Assembly: GCA_009767595.1 (NCBI GenBank) | Contig: VSDK01028106.1 | Coordinates: forward strand, 9,347-73,346 | Direction: 5' to 3' | From: Symbiodinium kawagutii | Taxonomy: Eukaryota; Sar; Dinophyceae; Suessiales; Symbiodiniaceae | Length of the DNA stretch: 64,000 bases | Shown here: positions 11,881 to 23,754 of the stretch, piece by piece | Layout of the letters: every line of letters starts with the position of its first letter | Position numbering within the stretch: position 1 is the stretch's first letter | Translations under genes and position numbers: made by a program | The notes under the pieces: model-generated | Database searches by the model: none | What the model saw: the letters and a program-made list of their open reading frames with translations, nothing else | Told to the model about the DNA's origin: nothing

Positions 11881-12140
11881 TCAGCTTCTGTAGTTCACCG
11901 CTTCGGGCCAGAATGGCTTTGCACAATTTCACTTGACAACACGACTACAATTGTTTGGGGAATTTGGTCCAAAAAAACACATCAAGCAACCTCTTCCTTA
12001 CAGATGAAATGATTTGGAGAGTCAGATGATGTGGTTGCTTGTTTCGAGGGTGGTTGCCACCTGGGTTTGTCACTGGGCAGGAGATAGCCGACATCCTTTA
12101 TCTACTGTTTTTACATGCTGCGCTGCTTGGCTATACCGAG

Positions 12141-12236
12141 TGAACCCCTAGAAATGGTGGAATGATGGGTTTATTACTACAACTGGCAAATAAAGTGGAT
12201 GTTTTGGGGGTAGCCCTATTCTCAGAAACCGCCATG
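12141..12236. mobile_element. Family A palindromic element, left end lost
   Basis: The interior ggtttattactac and the right arm tagccctattctcagaaaccgcc are present. The left outer arm is not recognisable. Confidence 0.45.
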
Positions 12237-13882
12237 TCTCTATCACCTTTTGCTACCAGCAGTTCATTCGAGGATTGTACCTGACATTCAGGTAACTAAG
12301 GAGTAATTTTGTTGGCCACTCATTTAGATATATCATTATATTGGAATTGGTCAACAGGGGAAAGACTTTCACAAAAGATCGAATGTTCGTACCTCCTAAC
12401 ACTGACGGATTGAGTTCTTTTTTGCTCTAGAGTACTGTGTCCTGGATCCGGTGCGCAACAATGGCTGTTTGGTTTGGATTCATTGATCTATTTTAATAGG
12501 TTCGACCTGCACCCAAAGATTGAGAAGACGTTTTGCAACGGTGCCGCGGAACCCCCATCAATCCTTGCTGTATCTCCTTAACAAAAGCATCGTGCATAGG
12601 CATCACCGAAATTGTGTCATTGTATGTGTTCTGATTTGAGCATGCTTTTGAGTCCAAAGGAGACAGGTTTGCACAGGACGCATGACCCATGTCATTCGCA
12701 ACATTAAGTGTAGGTTGCAAGCAGCCAAACAGTACTACAAGCATGGATCGACATGAGTTGTGTTTTCTTGTCCTTTTCTCAATGCTTACGGCAATTTGCC
12801 AATGCTAAAGATTGCACTTCTGAGAAGCGACGTGCCGAGGCACATCGAAGTCCACAACTATTTGCTTGCTCATCTTGTGCGTTTGCCTTTGGAATGGCAT
12901 CAAGAAGATCAAGATCTCTTGTCTCCCCGGCATGTGGACATTGCCTCTAAGACTCTACCAATCGTCTTGGGATCACCACAGTGGATGGTCCGAGCAAGTC
13001 GAATCCACTTTCTCAGTATTCAACCAGCCAAAATGGTTGCTTGCAGACAATTGCAGACCATTGAAAACCTAATTTCGCGCACAATTTCGAACTCAACATA
13101 TTCTTGAGATGACCTTTTGGCAAACACCCTGGTCCGACATTCTTGGATCACACTTTGTAGTTTGTTACTTTTCCAGCACGTGCTATTGGCTGAGCTGAGC
13201 TGGACAGGGCTGGCCGGAGATTTGCCAGCTAAGGGGAGCTGGGCTATCGAATTTCACCCAAAGGTAGCATAAGGTAGCGCTATATAAAACTGTAAGACAC
13301 AGAGACGCTTTCGTGCAGCTTCTCCCAATTTCTCTATTGTCCCAGGCCATGACACGCTCCCCTTGCTGCAACGGGGGGGGGATTCCATACAATTCATTCC
13401 GGAGGCCTCATGCAACTCTATATTATTCTATATTCACTCTGAGAAGCACTGTTCTTAATAGCGTGTGAGGGAACGGTCAAGACTTGCACGGGGAGGACGA
13501 GGTCAAGTACGAGGCTTGAAGCTCATATTGAGATCTATTGAGTCTATTGAGTGCAAGCAAAGGAGCTGATTCTCATTGATTGCGGACTGTCCGTGAGAAT
13601 ATGCAGGCGATTCATGCATAGCTTCTTTCTCAATGACGATTCTAGAACTATTCTAGGATGCAACTGGTATTTGCAATTTAGTCATTTTGCCAAGGGTGGG
13701 AGTGGGAGGACCCTCATGTGCTCGATGCAAACACACCATCCTACTCCTCCATCCTCCGGTGCAAGGGCCTCCTAGCTCTCCCAGCTGTGTGAACAGCAGC
13801 CGCTCATGGCCAACTCAACAAGTGTCGCCGGTCAGCGCACGGCAAAAAATCAAAGTACACACACATTGGATCACATTGGAAA

Positions 13883-13998
13883 CATGTGGTTTCTGAAAGT
13901 AGGGAACCCAAAACATGGTTTGTTTAATTTCTATAACTTGTTAAAAGATGTTAAAAGAGGATGATTTGGGGGGACCCCTATTTTCAGAAACCACCATG
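13883..13998. mobile_element. Family A palindromic element, complete
   Basis: Left arm catgtggtttctgaaa and right arm ttttcagaaaccaccatg are inverted copies. The inner boxes gggaaccc and ggggggacccct flank a short A+T-rich middle. This copy shows the family architecture most clearly: outer hairpin arms of about 20 bases, length 100-120, no coding. Confidence 0.7.
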
Positions 13999-14059
13999 TA
14001 TTGCAAATTGACCAACTATCAGTTATTCCACATCTAACCCCCGAAACCCCTGACGCCAG

Positions 14060-14141
14060 GAACGATGGTCTTCGCAAAGTCTTTGCCCGGCGATTGATGA
14101 GGGGAGTGCAGGCAACACACGAAATCACCTTTGCACTTGTT
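14060..14141 (+). CDS. Candidate internal exon, function unknown
   Basis: Acceptor-like ctgacgccag precedes and gtagat follows. The frame (phase 2 in, phase 0 out) encodes NDGLRKVFARRLMRGVQA and then THEITFALV, amphipathic and basic. The exit phase fits the next candidate at 14321. The opposite strand is also open but lacks splice-like borders. Confidence 0.4.
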
Positions 14142-14320
14142 GTAGATGCAACTGCTATGTGAACCAATTGGTCCTCAGCTACCAGCTTGATAAACGAGCT
14201 TAAGGGGCGTATGAAAACTCGTGTTTTGATCCACAGATTCTGACTCCAAGATCTCCAGTTCTGCAAGGGCCACTGACCTCGCAGTGAACTGCCGCAGCCT
14301 TTCGCTCGTGCTGTGCCAAG

Positions 14321-14428
14321 GGGCTGGATGCCATCACGCAACACCTCGTCAAGAGCTGGATTCCAGATGCGCTTGGCGCAGTGTCAGTGCTGGCCTCAGT
14401 GGCTGAATTGGGGATTGGCAATGCAACG
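14321..14428 (+). CDS. Candidate internal exon, function unknown
   Basis: A pyrimidine-rich tract ending gctgtgccaag precedes it. The frame (phase 0 in) encodes GLDAITQHLVKSWIPDALGA followed by VSVLASVAELGIGNA, a helical, protein-like peptide. The 3' border is uncertain because a GTT microsatellite starts immediately; gtcgtt near 14428 is a possible donor. Confidence 0.42.
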
Positions 14429-14444
14429 TCGTTGTTGTCGTTGG

Positions 14445-14446
<2 letters not shown>

Positions 14447-14494
<48 letters not shown>

Positions 14495-14495
14495 G
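14447..14495. repeat. (GTT)n microsatellite
   Basis: About sixteen GTT triplets follow directly on the candidate exon end. Confidence 0.9.
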
Positions 14496-14604
14496 CTGCT
14501 GTTATTGGTCGTTGGTGGTTTCTTGTTATTGGTGGTGTCGGTTGTTTCTCGATGTTTATCGGTTGTTAATTGTTGTTTATTGTTTGTTTTTTGTTCTCAG
14601 TTTG

Positions 14605-14722
<118 letters not shown>

Positions 14723-14842
14723 ATGTTATGTGGCGTTCTTGTTATGTTCCTGCGATGACGGACGTTTCTTAATCTTGGGATGTCCAAGATTGATCGCTTG
14801 TGGAGCTGAGAGCTGACATGTTTGTGTACAAAATAGCAACAA

Positions 14843-14940
14843 CATATGGCGGTTTCTCAAAATAGGGAGGTTGGTTTATCACTATAAATGACTATTAAAG
14901 GATGACTTGGGGTACCCCTATTTTGAGAAACACCCATATA
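14843..14940. mobile_element. Family A palindromic element
   Basis: Arms catatggcggtttctcaaaa and ttttgagaaacacccatat are inverted; the inner box ggggtacccct is a perfect short palindrome. Confidence 0.7.
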
Positions 14941-14956
14941 GTTGATTTGATTATTT

Positions 14957-15110
14957 GATGGTTTCTCTGAATTGGGAACCGCAAAGTTATAGCTGGTTTA
15001 TCTAATAAACCATTAAAGTTTAGGAAACCGCATGGTTACTATAAATGGTCAATAGTGTAAAGAAAAAAGTAGATGAGTTGGGGGCGGCCCCCTGTTTGAG
15101 AAACCACCAT
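14957..15110. mobile_element. Family A palindromic element, enlarged
   Basis: The outer arms gatggtttctctg and tttgagaaaccaccat are kept, but the middle is about 40 bases longer than in other copies and contains an extra aggaaaccgcatggtta, as if a second partial copy were nested. Confidence 0.6.
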
Positions 15111-15869
15111 TTTGGGAGTATTGAGAAACCTACGGCCTTTCGGAATTACCTGCAAACCTAAAATACAAAAGCATGGTTCACCGTCTCACCTCTTGAACAG
15201 ATTCACTGCTGGTACGAACAGATTCACCATGTGGCAATGTAACAAGACTGGACAGTCACCTGACAAAAAAAGCTGATCACATTCTTGACCTTGGACACGC
15301 TAAAAGGGAACTGGGCTGCTACCACAACACAATGCTGTGATCACCAAGCAGATGCCATGATATGCGCTTGTGTTGTGAGTGTGCTCTTTTTTGTTGCATA
15401 GACACACAAGTTTATACATATATATTGATTAATTACACGTATTCACTTATGCCAGTGTGCGAGGCCCATCCAAATCCATGCGCATTCGGGTGAACATGCT
15501 TTTGACCATGCCTCAGGTGACAATGATTTTTGCCTTTCATTTCGAGAATATACCATTGGCTGTTGCTCGTCCATTGAGCGTTGGCTGCTGTGGAGGGTAG
15601 TCGCAGTTGCCTTTGGCAGTGCTTTGGTCCTTTTCGATGTTGCCATTGGAAAGGTTAGGATACTTTTACAATTTCGGTATAGTCAATGGTATGAGCCCCC
15701 GTGTTTTCATGGCACGGTTTAACATGCATGGAACATATGGTACTCTTTAGGCAGCTATGCCCCCATACACAGGCCTAGATTTCGGAGAGCCCATGCGCGA
15801 GGTTCTTTGCCACCACGGCGTTGTCACCACTCCAAACTAAAGCCCCCTACTCTTGGGGCCAAAATACCA
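15111..15869. other. No recognised gene
   Basis: No exon-like segment or clear repeat was found. Confidence 0.35.
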
Positions 15870-16517
15870 ATACTGGTTGGTGGTTTCATTCACATGTTTT
15901 ATTTTCCCTAGTAATGATTAACAATTAATTTCCCTAGCAACCCACTACTGCCTTGGTTCAACCTGCTAAGTTACCACCCACACTTACACAGGACCATTGG
16001 GATGTAATTACCACGTTTCTAGGGGAATCACGGTGGAAACCCAACACGTTGGAATCCACATCCATTTTGGAAATTGCCTACTCATTTTGGTTTTCGGGGC
16101 GACGCTTGGAGGGAGTTGATGAAACGCCTGCATCATACACCACCTTGATTCGTAAAGTGCTGAACCAGGCACAGAAAAACCATTGTTTAGGCTCCCTAGT
16201 TCCATCTTGTGTAGCCACGGGATCTCTCTCCAATGGTAAGGTCCATCCAAGTGGCTTCATTAAGAATTCTAGGCTCTACATCGATAATGGCACGTTGATC
16301 TCCTTAGCCATCGCATTCCAGTTCAAGACACAAGGCCTTTCGCAGTGGCATTGCAGTTTCTAATTCGTTCTTTTGTTGTTGCTCATGCGTCGCAATAAAC
16401 CAGAGGACAGGAGCGTGTGCTGATGCGCGCGTTCCGCGGGATCCGGTCCGAAGGGTGTGCAATAAAATGGTTGACTAATATTTTTCATAGGGGTTGCTCA
16501 ACCACCAACCAGAATAG
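15870..16517. mobile_element. Family B element interrupted by a truncated retrotransposon
   Basis: The left half (atactggttggtggtttc to about 15935) and right half (tggttgactaatatttttca to accaccaaccagaa) together make one family B element. Between them is about 530 bases containing the reverse-transcriptase-tail fragment described below. Confidence 0.6.
15953..16366 (+). pseudogene. 5'-truncated relative of the large retrotransposon (reverse transcriptase tail)
   Basis: The 136-codon open frame matches the C-terminal part of the reverse transcriptase protein encoded at 31147-34662 (its residues about 1025-1165). Shared landmarks in order are a Trp after a Pro-rich start, SILEIAYSFWFSGRR against SIAELAFIFWCRCR, and SYTTLIR against TYSTLMR. 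Identity is about one third by eye, so it belongs to a related family rather than being a recent copy. Only the last part of the protein and a short 3' tail ending caataaaa are left, the usual outcome of aborted LINE reverse transcription. The stop is TAA. Confidence 0.65.
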
Positions 16518-17758
16518 CTTATAACACACAAAAGCGCAACATCTATACCTTTGGCGCTCATGATGACCATTGTTGACCTCGAGGCAAGGATAACCACCCA
16601 ACGATTGAATGCTTCAACTCAAAGCAGCTTGGGGATTCAAATCATTTTTTGAAGGAGAAACAATATGATTTCTGTTTCTTAATGGATTTCAATTAGCAGG
16701 AGAAGATAAGATAGGGTTTTATTATTGGTGGATTTTGACAAGAAACAAAGGTTTTCCTAATTTTTTTGTTAAGGCAGGACAGGGCCTAACAATTAGTTTT
16801 ACAGGGACATGGAGACATTGGATCTTCAGAACTACAATCCTTCAAACGACTCAGGCTGCGCCATTGTTTGGGGTTATGGCCTTGATGGAGGGTACCTTTG
16901 AAAAATGTGTTTTGGGGTCTGGATGGGTCTGGGCTTTGATGATTTCACATCAAGATGTTTGATAGAACATATCCAGGCAGTCGTCCAGGAAATTATTCAA
17001 ATTTCATTCTTTAGAAAAAACATGCTGGTTGGCGGAACGGCTGCAGATGATTTTTTTTGGCATTATTCAGGGTGGTGCTCTCGGAATATTCCTAGACCTG
17101 CATTCTACCACCTTCAATGTACGTAGTCATTTTTTAATATCCGGCCTTCTAGAAAAAGGATCATATTTTGGGGGATTTCACGATCAAATGTTGCAGAATG
17201 TCCCTGCTACTTGGGCAGCATGTATCAAATATGTGCGCAACCCCTCAGATTGGATAGATGCATCGGATTTACGCCTATGTTTATAGTTTATTGTATGCCA
17301 TGTGCCCTTACTTCGGTGTTGTGATCCTCCAAGTGTTTCGTGGAGTTGTCATCCACTGGGACTGGTTTCCTACTAAGAAGCTTTCATTTTGTGATCCCTT
17401 TCTAGAACCACAACCATGCTGATTGGGATGAGACCTGTCATTGCATCCATTTTGGTTCTCAGTTCTTCATCTATCACTACTCATCCATTACTCATCCTCC
17501 ATTCCCTCCAGTGCTTCAGGTCTTTACCTTTTTGATGTTGGTGCTCTACACCTATGCAGTGATTCTGGCGGCCCATTGGAGGAGCTGGAAGACGCAAAGC
17601 CATCCAACCAACCAGCCAACCAACCATCCAACCGTAGGGGCATGAGCAATCATGATCGGTGATTATTATTGACCACCAATGACTGAAAAATTGATCAAGC
17701 AACAGTGGGTGGTTGTGACGATTGGCGCTAGGGAGCCAACTGTCAATGACACCTGCAG
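16518..17758. other. Decayed or non-coding DNA
   Basis: Frames at 16735-17286 contain protein-like pieces (for example QNVPATWAACIKYVRNPSDW) in shifting frames and may be remnants of an old coding element. No borders or family support them. A short run of ccaacc units lies near 17610. Confidence 0.3.
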
Positions 17759-17891
17759 GGGTGGGCCCTTGAAGTTGCAAAAGACGAAAGAAGACGACAT
17801 CAACGACGCCAATGATTTCTGGAAAAAGAATGAGTTCCGCTCTGAGCCAGAATTCAAGCTGGAAGAAGTGATGGATTTGAAGAAACATGAG
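17759..17891 (+). CDS. Candidate internal exon, charged protein
   Basis: Acceptor gacacctgcag precedes and gtactg follows. The frame (phase 2 in, phase 0 out) encodes 44 residues including LKLQKTKEDDINDANDFWKK and FKLEEVMDLKKHE, highly charged and helical. The borders and composition are among the best in the window. It is phase-compatible with the next candidate at 22658, implying an intron of about 4.8 kb. Not recognised. Confidence 0.5.
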
Positions 17892-18409
17892 GTACTGAGC
17901 CGCAGGAGTTGTCACTTTGGGTTAGCGTTGTACATGGTGGCTGCTTGTTGGGTTGTAGTCTATAATCAGGTGTCATGTTTCAACGCTATGTGTTTGGATC
18001 TTAGGTACTTGTAGTCACGCTGTCCATACATGTAAGGAGGGTAATTCCGGCACAAGTGTGGTCCTGTTTGGTCGGAACATCATGGATTTGTAGGGTACAA
18101 AGGCATGGCTACCACAATGTTTGCATCATCAAATGTAATTAAAGACAATCACAATATGTGCATCAAGGAATTGCTACCACAATGTCTTGCTACCACAATG
18201 GGGTTGAGGGTTTGGGTAATCAAGTAATCAATGATACTCCCGTTGGTCATCAAACAAGTCGGTGCTATCTGCAACCCCTGTGGCTTGGAGATGCTTCAAA
18301 GTTGGCTGCTTGATTGTCTAATGGTTTTCGGCTGGCTCTGGACAGCCCAGTCAATCACTCATTCAATACGGGATACCAGTATATACAGGTTTCTCAGATA
18401 TAATACTAT

Positions 18410-18540
18410 ACAAATAATGAATATGATTGAATATGTATATATGCTTGAATCGCATATGTGAATAAATATGTATATATATATACACATTATTATACATATA
18501 TATATATACACATTATTATACATATATATATATATTGCGA
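18410..18540. repeat. AT-rich TATA/ACATTATTATACATA repeat
   Basis: Alternating TA runs with two copies of acacattattatacatata between them. Confidence 0.85.
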
Positions 18541-18949
18541 GGGTTGGCACTTTTGTGAGTCTCTATGATGGAATATATCTTCGGTTAATGTAAGTGACCA
18601 TGTGACACCATGTATGGATGACTTTGCTGCACGAGTTTCGGCGTCTGTAAGTAGACAGCCGAGGCTGAAGTTTGCAGAGGTTTCCTAGCCGCAACAACCA
18701 CTGATGGTCAATGATGGTTACTAGTGGTGGATATTAATGGTTATGATGATGGTTCATGATGGTTAGTTGATGGCTCATCCAAAATGTGGACTCAGCACTT
18801 TGGTCAAACTTTGCTGCCGACATGGTCAGACCATCAAATGCTGGAACGGCGAAGAGGATGAGCTACTTCAGTGCGCTTCCGCAGCATGAATTGCTGTTGC
18901 TAAATGCTAGGATTTTTTTGCTTCTGCGGTTGCGTCTCAATCAGTCGCC

Positions 18950-19058
18950 CATATGGTGGTTTTTCAAAACAGGGAACCCCGAAAATGGTTGGTTTATTCC
19001 TGTCAATGACTAATAATGGATGATTTCGGGGTGCCCCCATTTTGAGAAACACCCATAT
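18950..19058. mobile_element. Family A palindromic element
   Basis: Arms catatggtggtttttcaaaa and ttttgagaaacacccatat; inner boxes gggaaccccg and cggggtgcccc. Confidence 0.7.
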
Positions 19059-21060
19059 TATCAGTAGAATGGATTTGTGCCCGCGAGCCGCAGTCATTTG
19101 AATTGTCGTAACCATCATTGCAGGTACAGAAAGTCGATTCCCAATTCTTCCTTGAACATTCGCTTGACCCAGCAGGCCTTCGGAAACTGCTTGCTTACCC
19201 CATGTGGGGCTGTGGGTACTTATGCGTTGCTGCGTGGTCAATAGTGGCTGCAAGTTGCTGGAAATATGCTGTCATTGGTCCCTGACTGGCCCTGTGTTAC
19301 TTCTGAATGTTCCCAAATTCGAATGTTGTCATGACACAGTGTTGAGTGTTGTGACACAAAAGCGTTGAGATGTGTTTATTTCCATCTACTTACAGGTGTG
19401 GAATCAATTGTGTTGCGTGGATATGTTTTGCCATGTTTACAATTAATGTTTTTCAGCTGCAGGACTGGAAGCGACTGGTGGAATATGTGGCGCGCCAGTT
19501 GATTTACAACGTTACCCTTTGCGGAGGGATGCAGGGACCTAAGTTGTTTCTTCATGCATGTGCCACGTCGAATGTTTTTTTCGTTTGTGTTGTTCTAAAG
19601 TTGCCTTGGTTCACCAGCGGTTGTTGGTTCACCAGCGGTTGTTGGGTTTCAAGAGGGGCTCGAAAGGGTTCCTCATTCATTGGCCCCCCTGCCTAGCACT
19701 TTGGTAGCGCTGCCACGGCGTGGACAAGGATTCTGGCCACCCTTCGAATTCTTGAGGCGTGAGTGGTTGAAACACGAGGGAAGTCACGGGAGTTCGGGAC
19801 AGAACGCAACAGGAAGACCAACCTCCCCAGGATGTGGACAGTTCATGGCAGTTCAACTTTGTCAAGTGATGACTCTTCTGTCTCCGCTGTGCCGTGGCAG
19901 GCTCTTCCAAGCGACATGGCATTCATGGTACCCAATGACACGGCCCCCGCACCCAGTGCTGCGGGTGGATTGTGATGGCAGAATGCTTCTAGAAGGGACA
20001 CTTGAAATTTGTTTTCTGGAGGCACTGCGGAGGTGTCAGCAGGAATCATGTCTTGGGTTTAGTTTCAGATCCAACCTTTCCCAAGTCCAAGTAAATCAAA
20101 GTTTCTTTGGCGATGTTATTCTGACTTGAGGAAGAGGTTCATTGGATTCCATTCCAGGCTTCAAAACTAAACAGTGCAATGTCCAGGAACATTTTAACTG
20201 CAGAAAGAGCAGCGACGGATTCTCTCATGACAACCAGGTGTTGTTCAGTATAGCGAAAGTTGCCAGATGGCTTGATGGATGTGTGGACGGATTTGGATGG
20301 AGATGGTTGGACCCAGGAATCAATGAGCACGCTCAAAGAAACGCTGATACAAAAACTGATCTCCAAACCATTGGTGGACACTCCCCAGGAAACACGTCCA
20401 AAACATGGTTTGGCCCAAGCAACAGTGAAGAGAAACCAATACGGCATGGTGTTGCCAGTTCTGACCCAGTTTCCACATGTTTCCACCACCTTTTGGACGC
20501 CACATATCACCTGCTATGTCGGATACCAAATGACCAAAAAATGGAATAGGTGATACCAAGGGGACATCTCAACCTCCAAACATTTCTTCTAAACTATTCC
20601 AATGAACTAATGGTATCTAATGACTTAACTTGTTTGTTGTTTGTCTCTCTCCCTGAGATCTTGACCAGGAGGATAGAGCTTCCTAGAGGCTTCTTGTCGC
20701 CCTAAAGTTGGGAACGATAGATGTCCAGTCTGTGCACCAGTGCTTCTCCAAGTCCTGGAAATCTGGTCGGATCCCCAATATGACCACCATTTAGCATACG
20801 CCGGAAGCTGATCTAGCTAAGCACTGATTTCTTAACCTACTCACTGAACATCACGATCATTTGTACCCTAAGAAAATAGTTTCAAAGTATTTAGTCGCGA
20901 ATGTTTCATAGGTACCAACTGCAACCAAACAGAGCCTTGCCGCTTGAAAGAGATACAAACGCAGGTAGACACTCCCCAAGGTGGCAGGTTGGGTAGGGTT
21001 GTTGGTGGCAGGTTGGGCTGTTGCTGGTTGGGAATGATGTGCGTTCATGTTCCATCCTAT
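19059..21060. other. Region with ambiguous coding signals
   Basis: Plus-strand frames at 19763-19975 (Ser-rich) and 20260-20553 are open and partly protein-like, but several frames on both strands are open at once and no splice-like border is convincing. A 16-base direct repeat (ttcaccagcggttgttgg) lies at 19609-19645. Confidence 0.3.
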
Positions 21061-21173
21061 GTGGGTGGTTTCTCAAAATAATGGTATCCCTAAAAATGGT
21101 TGTTTGATTACTCATAATGGTCAATAACTATAGGTGAGTTGGGGGTACCGCTATGACTTGAGAAACTACCATC
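21061..21173. mobile_element. Family A palindromic element, diverged
   Basis: Arms gtgggtggtttctcaaaata and ttgagaaactaccatcc are recognisable; the inner boxes are mutated. Confidence 0.6.
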
Positions 21174-21256
21174 CGCTGGTTTGACATAGGATTATTGAAA
21201 TCAATTGAGCCACGCTATAAACCCCGGTGTTCATTTTTAGTAAGGGGATTGTCATA

Positions 21257-21395
21257 AGGAGACTGGCATAAGCAAAAACTGGGGTCGCGTAAGCCCGCGT
21301 AAGCTTTCCGCGTAAGCCAAAAGGGGGCAACGATGCGCGTAAGCTGACATTGTGGTCGCGTAAGCGATGCGTAAGTGGCTGCGTAAACAAATCCT
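21257..21395. repeat. Cluster of GCGTAAGC octamers
   Basis: Five exact copies of gcgtaagc lie at 21287, 21297, 21310, 21337 and 21358, with gcataagc (21267), gcgtaagt (21369) and gcgtaaac (21381) around them. Spacing is irregular, so this is not a simple tandem repeat. Confidence 0.8.
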
Positions 21396-21646
21396 TACGA
21401 CATAGACAGATGCAAGACCTTTTGAGCACGGCTCAATTTTGGTACCTATAGCCACCCCTACAATGATTTGATTGAAATCCCCATAGCTGGTTGTGACAAA
21501 GCTTCACAATTTGACTCCTTCGCATGGGTGGAAACTTGCAGCCAGCATCAGATTGGCCGCTCTCGGATCGGCGACTTCGTGGCAGTGACGGCGTACCCTG
21601 TGGGACTGGGGGTTCAGCACTGATCATCACGGTTGCGGTGATGAAA

Positions 21647-21757
21647 CATGGTGGTTTCTCAAAGTAGGGGACCCCCTAAATGGCCGGTTTATTACTACAA
21701 ATGCTGAACAATGGATGATTTAGGGGTACCCCTGTTTTGACAAACACCCATATATGA
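21647..21757. mobile_element. Family A palindromic element
   Basis: Arms catggtggtttctcaaagta and tgttttgacaaacaccca; inner boxes aggggaccccct and aggggtacccct. Confidence 0.7.
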
Positions 21758-22657
21758 TGGCGGTTGCAGAAGTGGTTCTGAACACCCACATCGATATTCG
21801 ATCATGTTCGGGGCAGTTGTAAGTATATGTGAGCGGATTTGGGCATTCAATGCTGGTGAGTTTCTAGTGATGATGCGACGAGGCCTGCACATCGCGGCCC
21901 TAATGAGATACAAAGGATTTCTTCCGTCAGAGAATGAAACAAGCAGCCTGAACATTGGAAGTGAGCTGTTGCTGTGGTTTTCCATGTTGCAATCAGCTTG
22001 CTAGCGGCGTGTGGACATGTGCGAACCACTCTTTCAGACTGTGAAAGGTACATCAACACCATTTTCACTCTGTCCTGCTGGACCAATCTGAATACGCGCT
22101 ACTGGACCGTCGAGCCCTCAGAATATGGCAGTGACATGCAGTGACAGTGATTTTATTGCTTGCTTCCAATGTGTTTTTGGCCGTGCATCCTCCAAGATCA
22201 TTCCACACCAGATGTTTCATCCCTTTGACGCGGGGCAGTCATCACCAAGGCCATTAAGGCCTGGAAAGTCACAACAAGACCGATGCGAAGAGTTCTGAAA
22301 AGAGATACTGCGACTCGGTGATTTTTTCAAAAATGCGCAGCAACTGTTAAGTCAGTTTGTTGTGGTCCTTTCTTGAAGCAGGTGTTGTAGCCCTGCCTCA
22401 TGTCATGTACCGAGTCAGGATAGCAGGGATTCACTACAACTCATGGTTTGACGGGGGTGGGTTTCTGGCATGCCCTGCAATCTAATGAGATCTACTGAGA
22501 TCTACTGAGCAGTTTCTGAAATTAAACCCTCATGTTCAATGTTTTGGGAGGATTGGGAAGAGTGTTCGGGCGCAAACTCACCTCAAGATCTAATCTCGAG
22601 ATCTTTCATGTGCAACCCCATGTGGACCCTGACCCCGTTTTCCCGGCATTTCCTGAG

Positions 22658-22765
22658 GAGAAGGATGGTGTTCGACGTGAGCTGACGTTGCAGAATCAGT
22701 TCACGCTGAAATTTGATAGAGTGAACTTTAAGTTTGCCTACAAGTGCCTCAGCGAAGCCGATTCG
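22658..22765 (+). CDS. Candidate internal exon, function unknown
   Basis: A strong pyrimidine tract (ccccgttttcccggcatttcctgag) precedes it and gtgatt follows. The 36-codon frame (phase 0 in and out) encodes EKDGVRRELTLQNQFTLKF and then DRVNFKFAYKCLSEADS. A second acceptor (gacgttgcag) would shorten it to 24 codons in the same frame. Phase-compatible with 17759-17891 and 23060-23131. Confidence 0.45.
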
Positions 22766-23059
22766 GTGATTCTTGTGCACCTTACGGTCGTTGTCATTGT
22801 ATGTCATTGCTAATGTTGCTACAGTGATGCAGATTATTGTGTTTTGACACCATAGCGCGACATACTACGTTATTTATATGAACCAGAGACAAAATTATAG
22901 TGAATTGCATTTAGCCTGAGGGTTACATGGAGATGTATTGTGTCGATTTTACTCGAAAAACGATAGGGGACGGCCTAAAAGCGATACCCCACAGGAGTAC
23001 TCCAAAACTCGGAAAACGATAGGGGTGAAGCTTTGTGCCGTCCACTGAGGTTTCCGCAG

Positions 23060-23131
23060 ATGATGGTTCCGCAGATCGACGTCAACCTCGAGGATGGCTT
23101 GGTTGCCGGCATTCTTCAGCTGCGGCGTAAG
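23060..23131 (+). CDS. Candidate internal exon, function unknown
   Basis: Exactly 24 codons (phase 0 in and out) between gtttccgcag and gtcgca. The peptide includes PQIDVNLEDGLVAGILQLRR, acidic then basic, with mostly C- or G-ending codons. One of the cleanest exon candidates. Confidence 0.5.
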
Positions 23132-23406
23132 GTCGCATTTTTTTCAGTGGTTTGATTGTGAGGAACTGTCGCGATGTTTGACGTATTTAGTCGGCTTTTT
23201 GATCCTGCAAAGTATGTTCTTTTGGCAGTCCACCCCTCCGAAGAATGACATTGCTCAATCGAAACGTGCTGTTTTTCGGTAAACATTGCAACTTCCTCGG
23301 AAGAAAGGTGTCTCGGTGTCTCACAAAGAATGAAAAAACATCAAACAGAAGATGTGATAGAGGAGGCTCATTCTTCGGAAGGATGCCATTTGGCTCATTC
23401 AAAAAG

Positions 23407-23461
23407 GTTCGAGGCGTTCATTTGGGTGACTGCCAGGACGTAACCTTCGAGCTTCCCAGAG
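23407..23461 (+). CDS. Candidate internal exon, function unknown
   Basis: Between cattcaaaaag and gtgggc. Phase 0 in and phase 1 out match both neighbours. Encodes VRGVHLGDCQDVTFELPR. Confidence 0.4.
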
Positions 23462-23630
23462 GTGGGCTTGAAAGTGATGGGACGCTGTGGGATGTCAGTT
23501 TGACAGCATGTTTTGCCAAAGATTCTCATGTTTCAGCATGCTAATACATGCTACACAGCTGACTCCTTGGGCTTGTGCTTGGATTCTACCAGCTGCTGAG
23601 ACGCAACCATTTTCTGTGTCGAAATCCCAG

Positions 23631-23754
23631 GTCAATCGCTGGCACTGGTGGCCAAAGGAGGTGAAAGCGCGCAGGAACAGCACAACACGGCGATTGCTCA
23701 TTTGCTACTTCGCTTCTACGACCAAGACCAAGGCCCGATCTTTCCACTGACAAG
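23631..23754 (+). CDS. Candidate internal exon, function unknown
   Basis: Between gaaatcccag and gttcat. Phase 1 in fits the exit of 23407-23461, and the frame runs 40 codons (phase 2 out). The peptide, including LALVAKGGESAQEQHNTAIA and LLLRFYDQDQGPIFPL, looks like folded protein. A different frame is open but Trp/Arg-rich and less likely. No family recognised. Confidence 0.5.

Larger units (their letters stand above)
10911..13880. other. Region with weak coding signals only
   Basis: Open frames of 115-125 codons at 11374-11736 and 12760-13107 on the plus strand have protein-like stretches (for example HIEVHNYLLAHLVRLPLEW), but no border, start or family supports them. They may be exons or decayed element remnants. 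Partial family A elements lie at 11834-11880 and 12141-12236. Confidence 0.3.

Noticed and set aside
16735-17286. Possible gene with hydrophobic and Trp-containing peptides
   Set aside because: The protein-like pieces fall in different frames with no splice-like borders; at most a decayed remnant.
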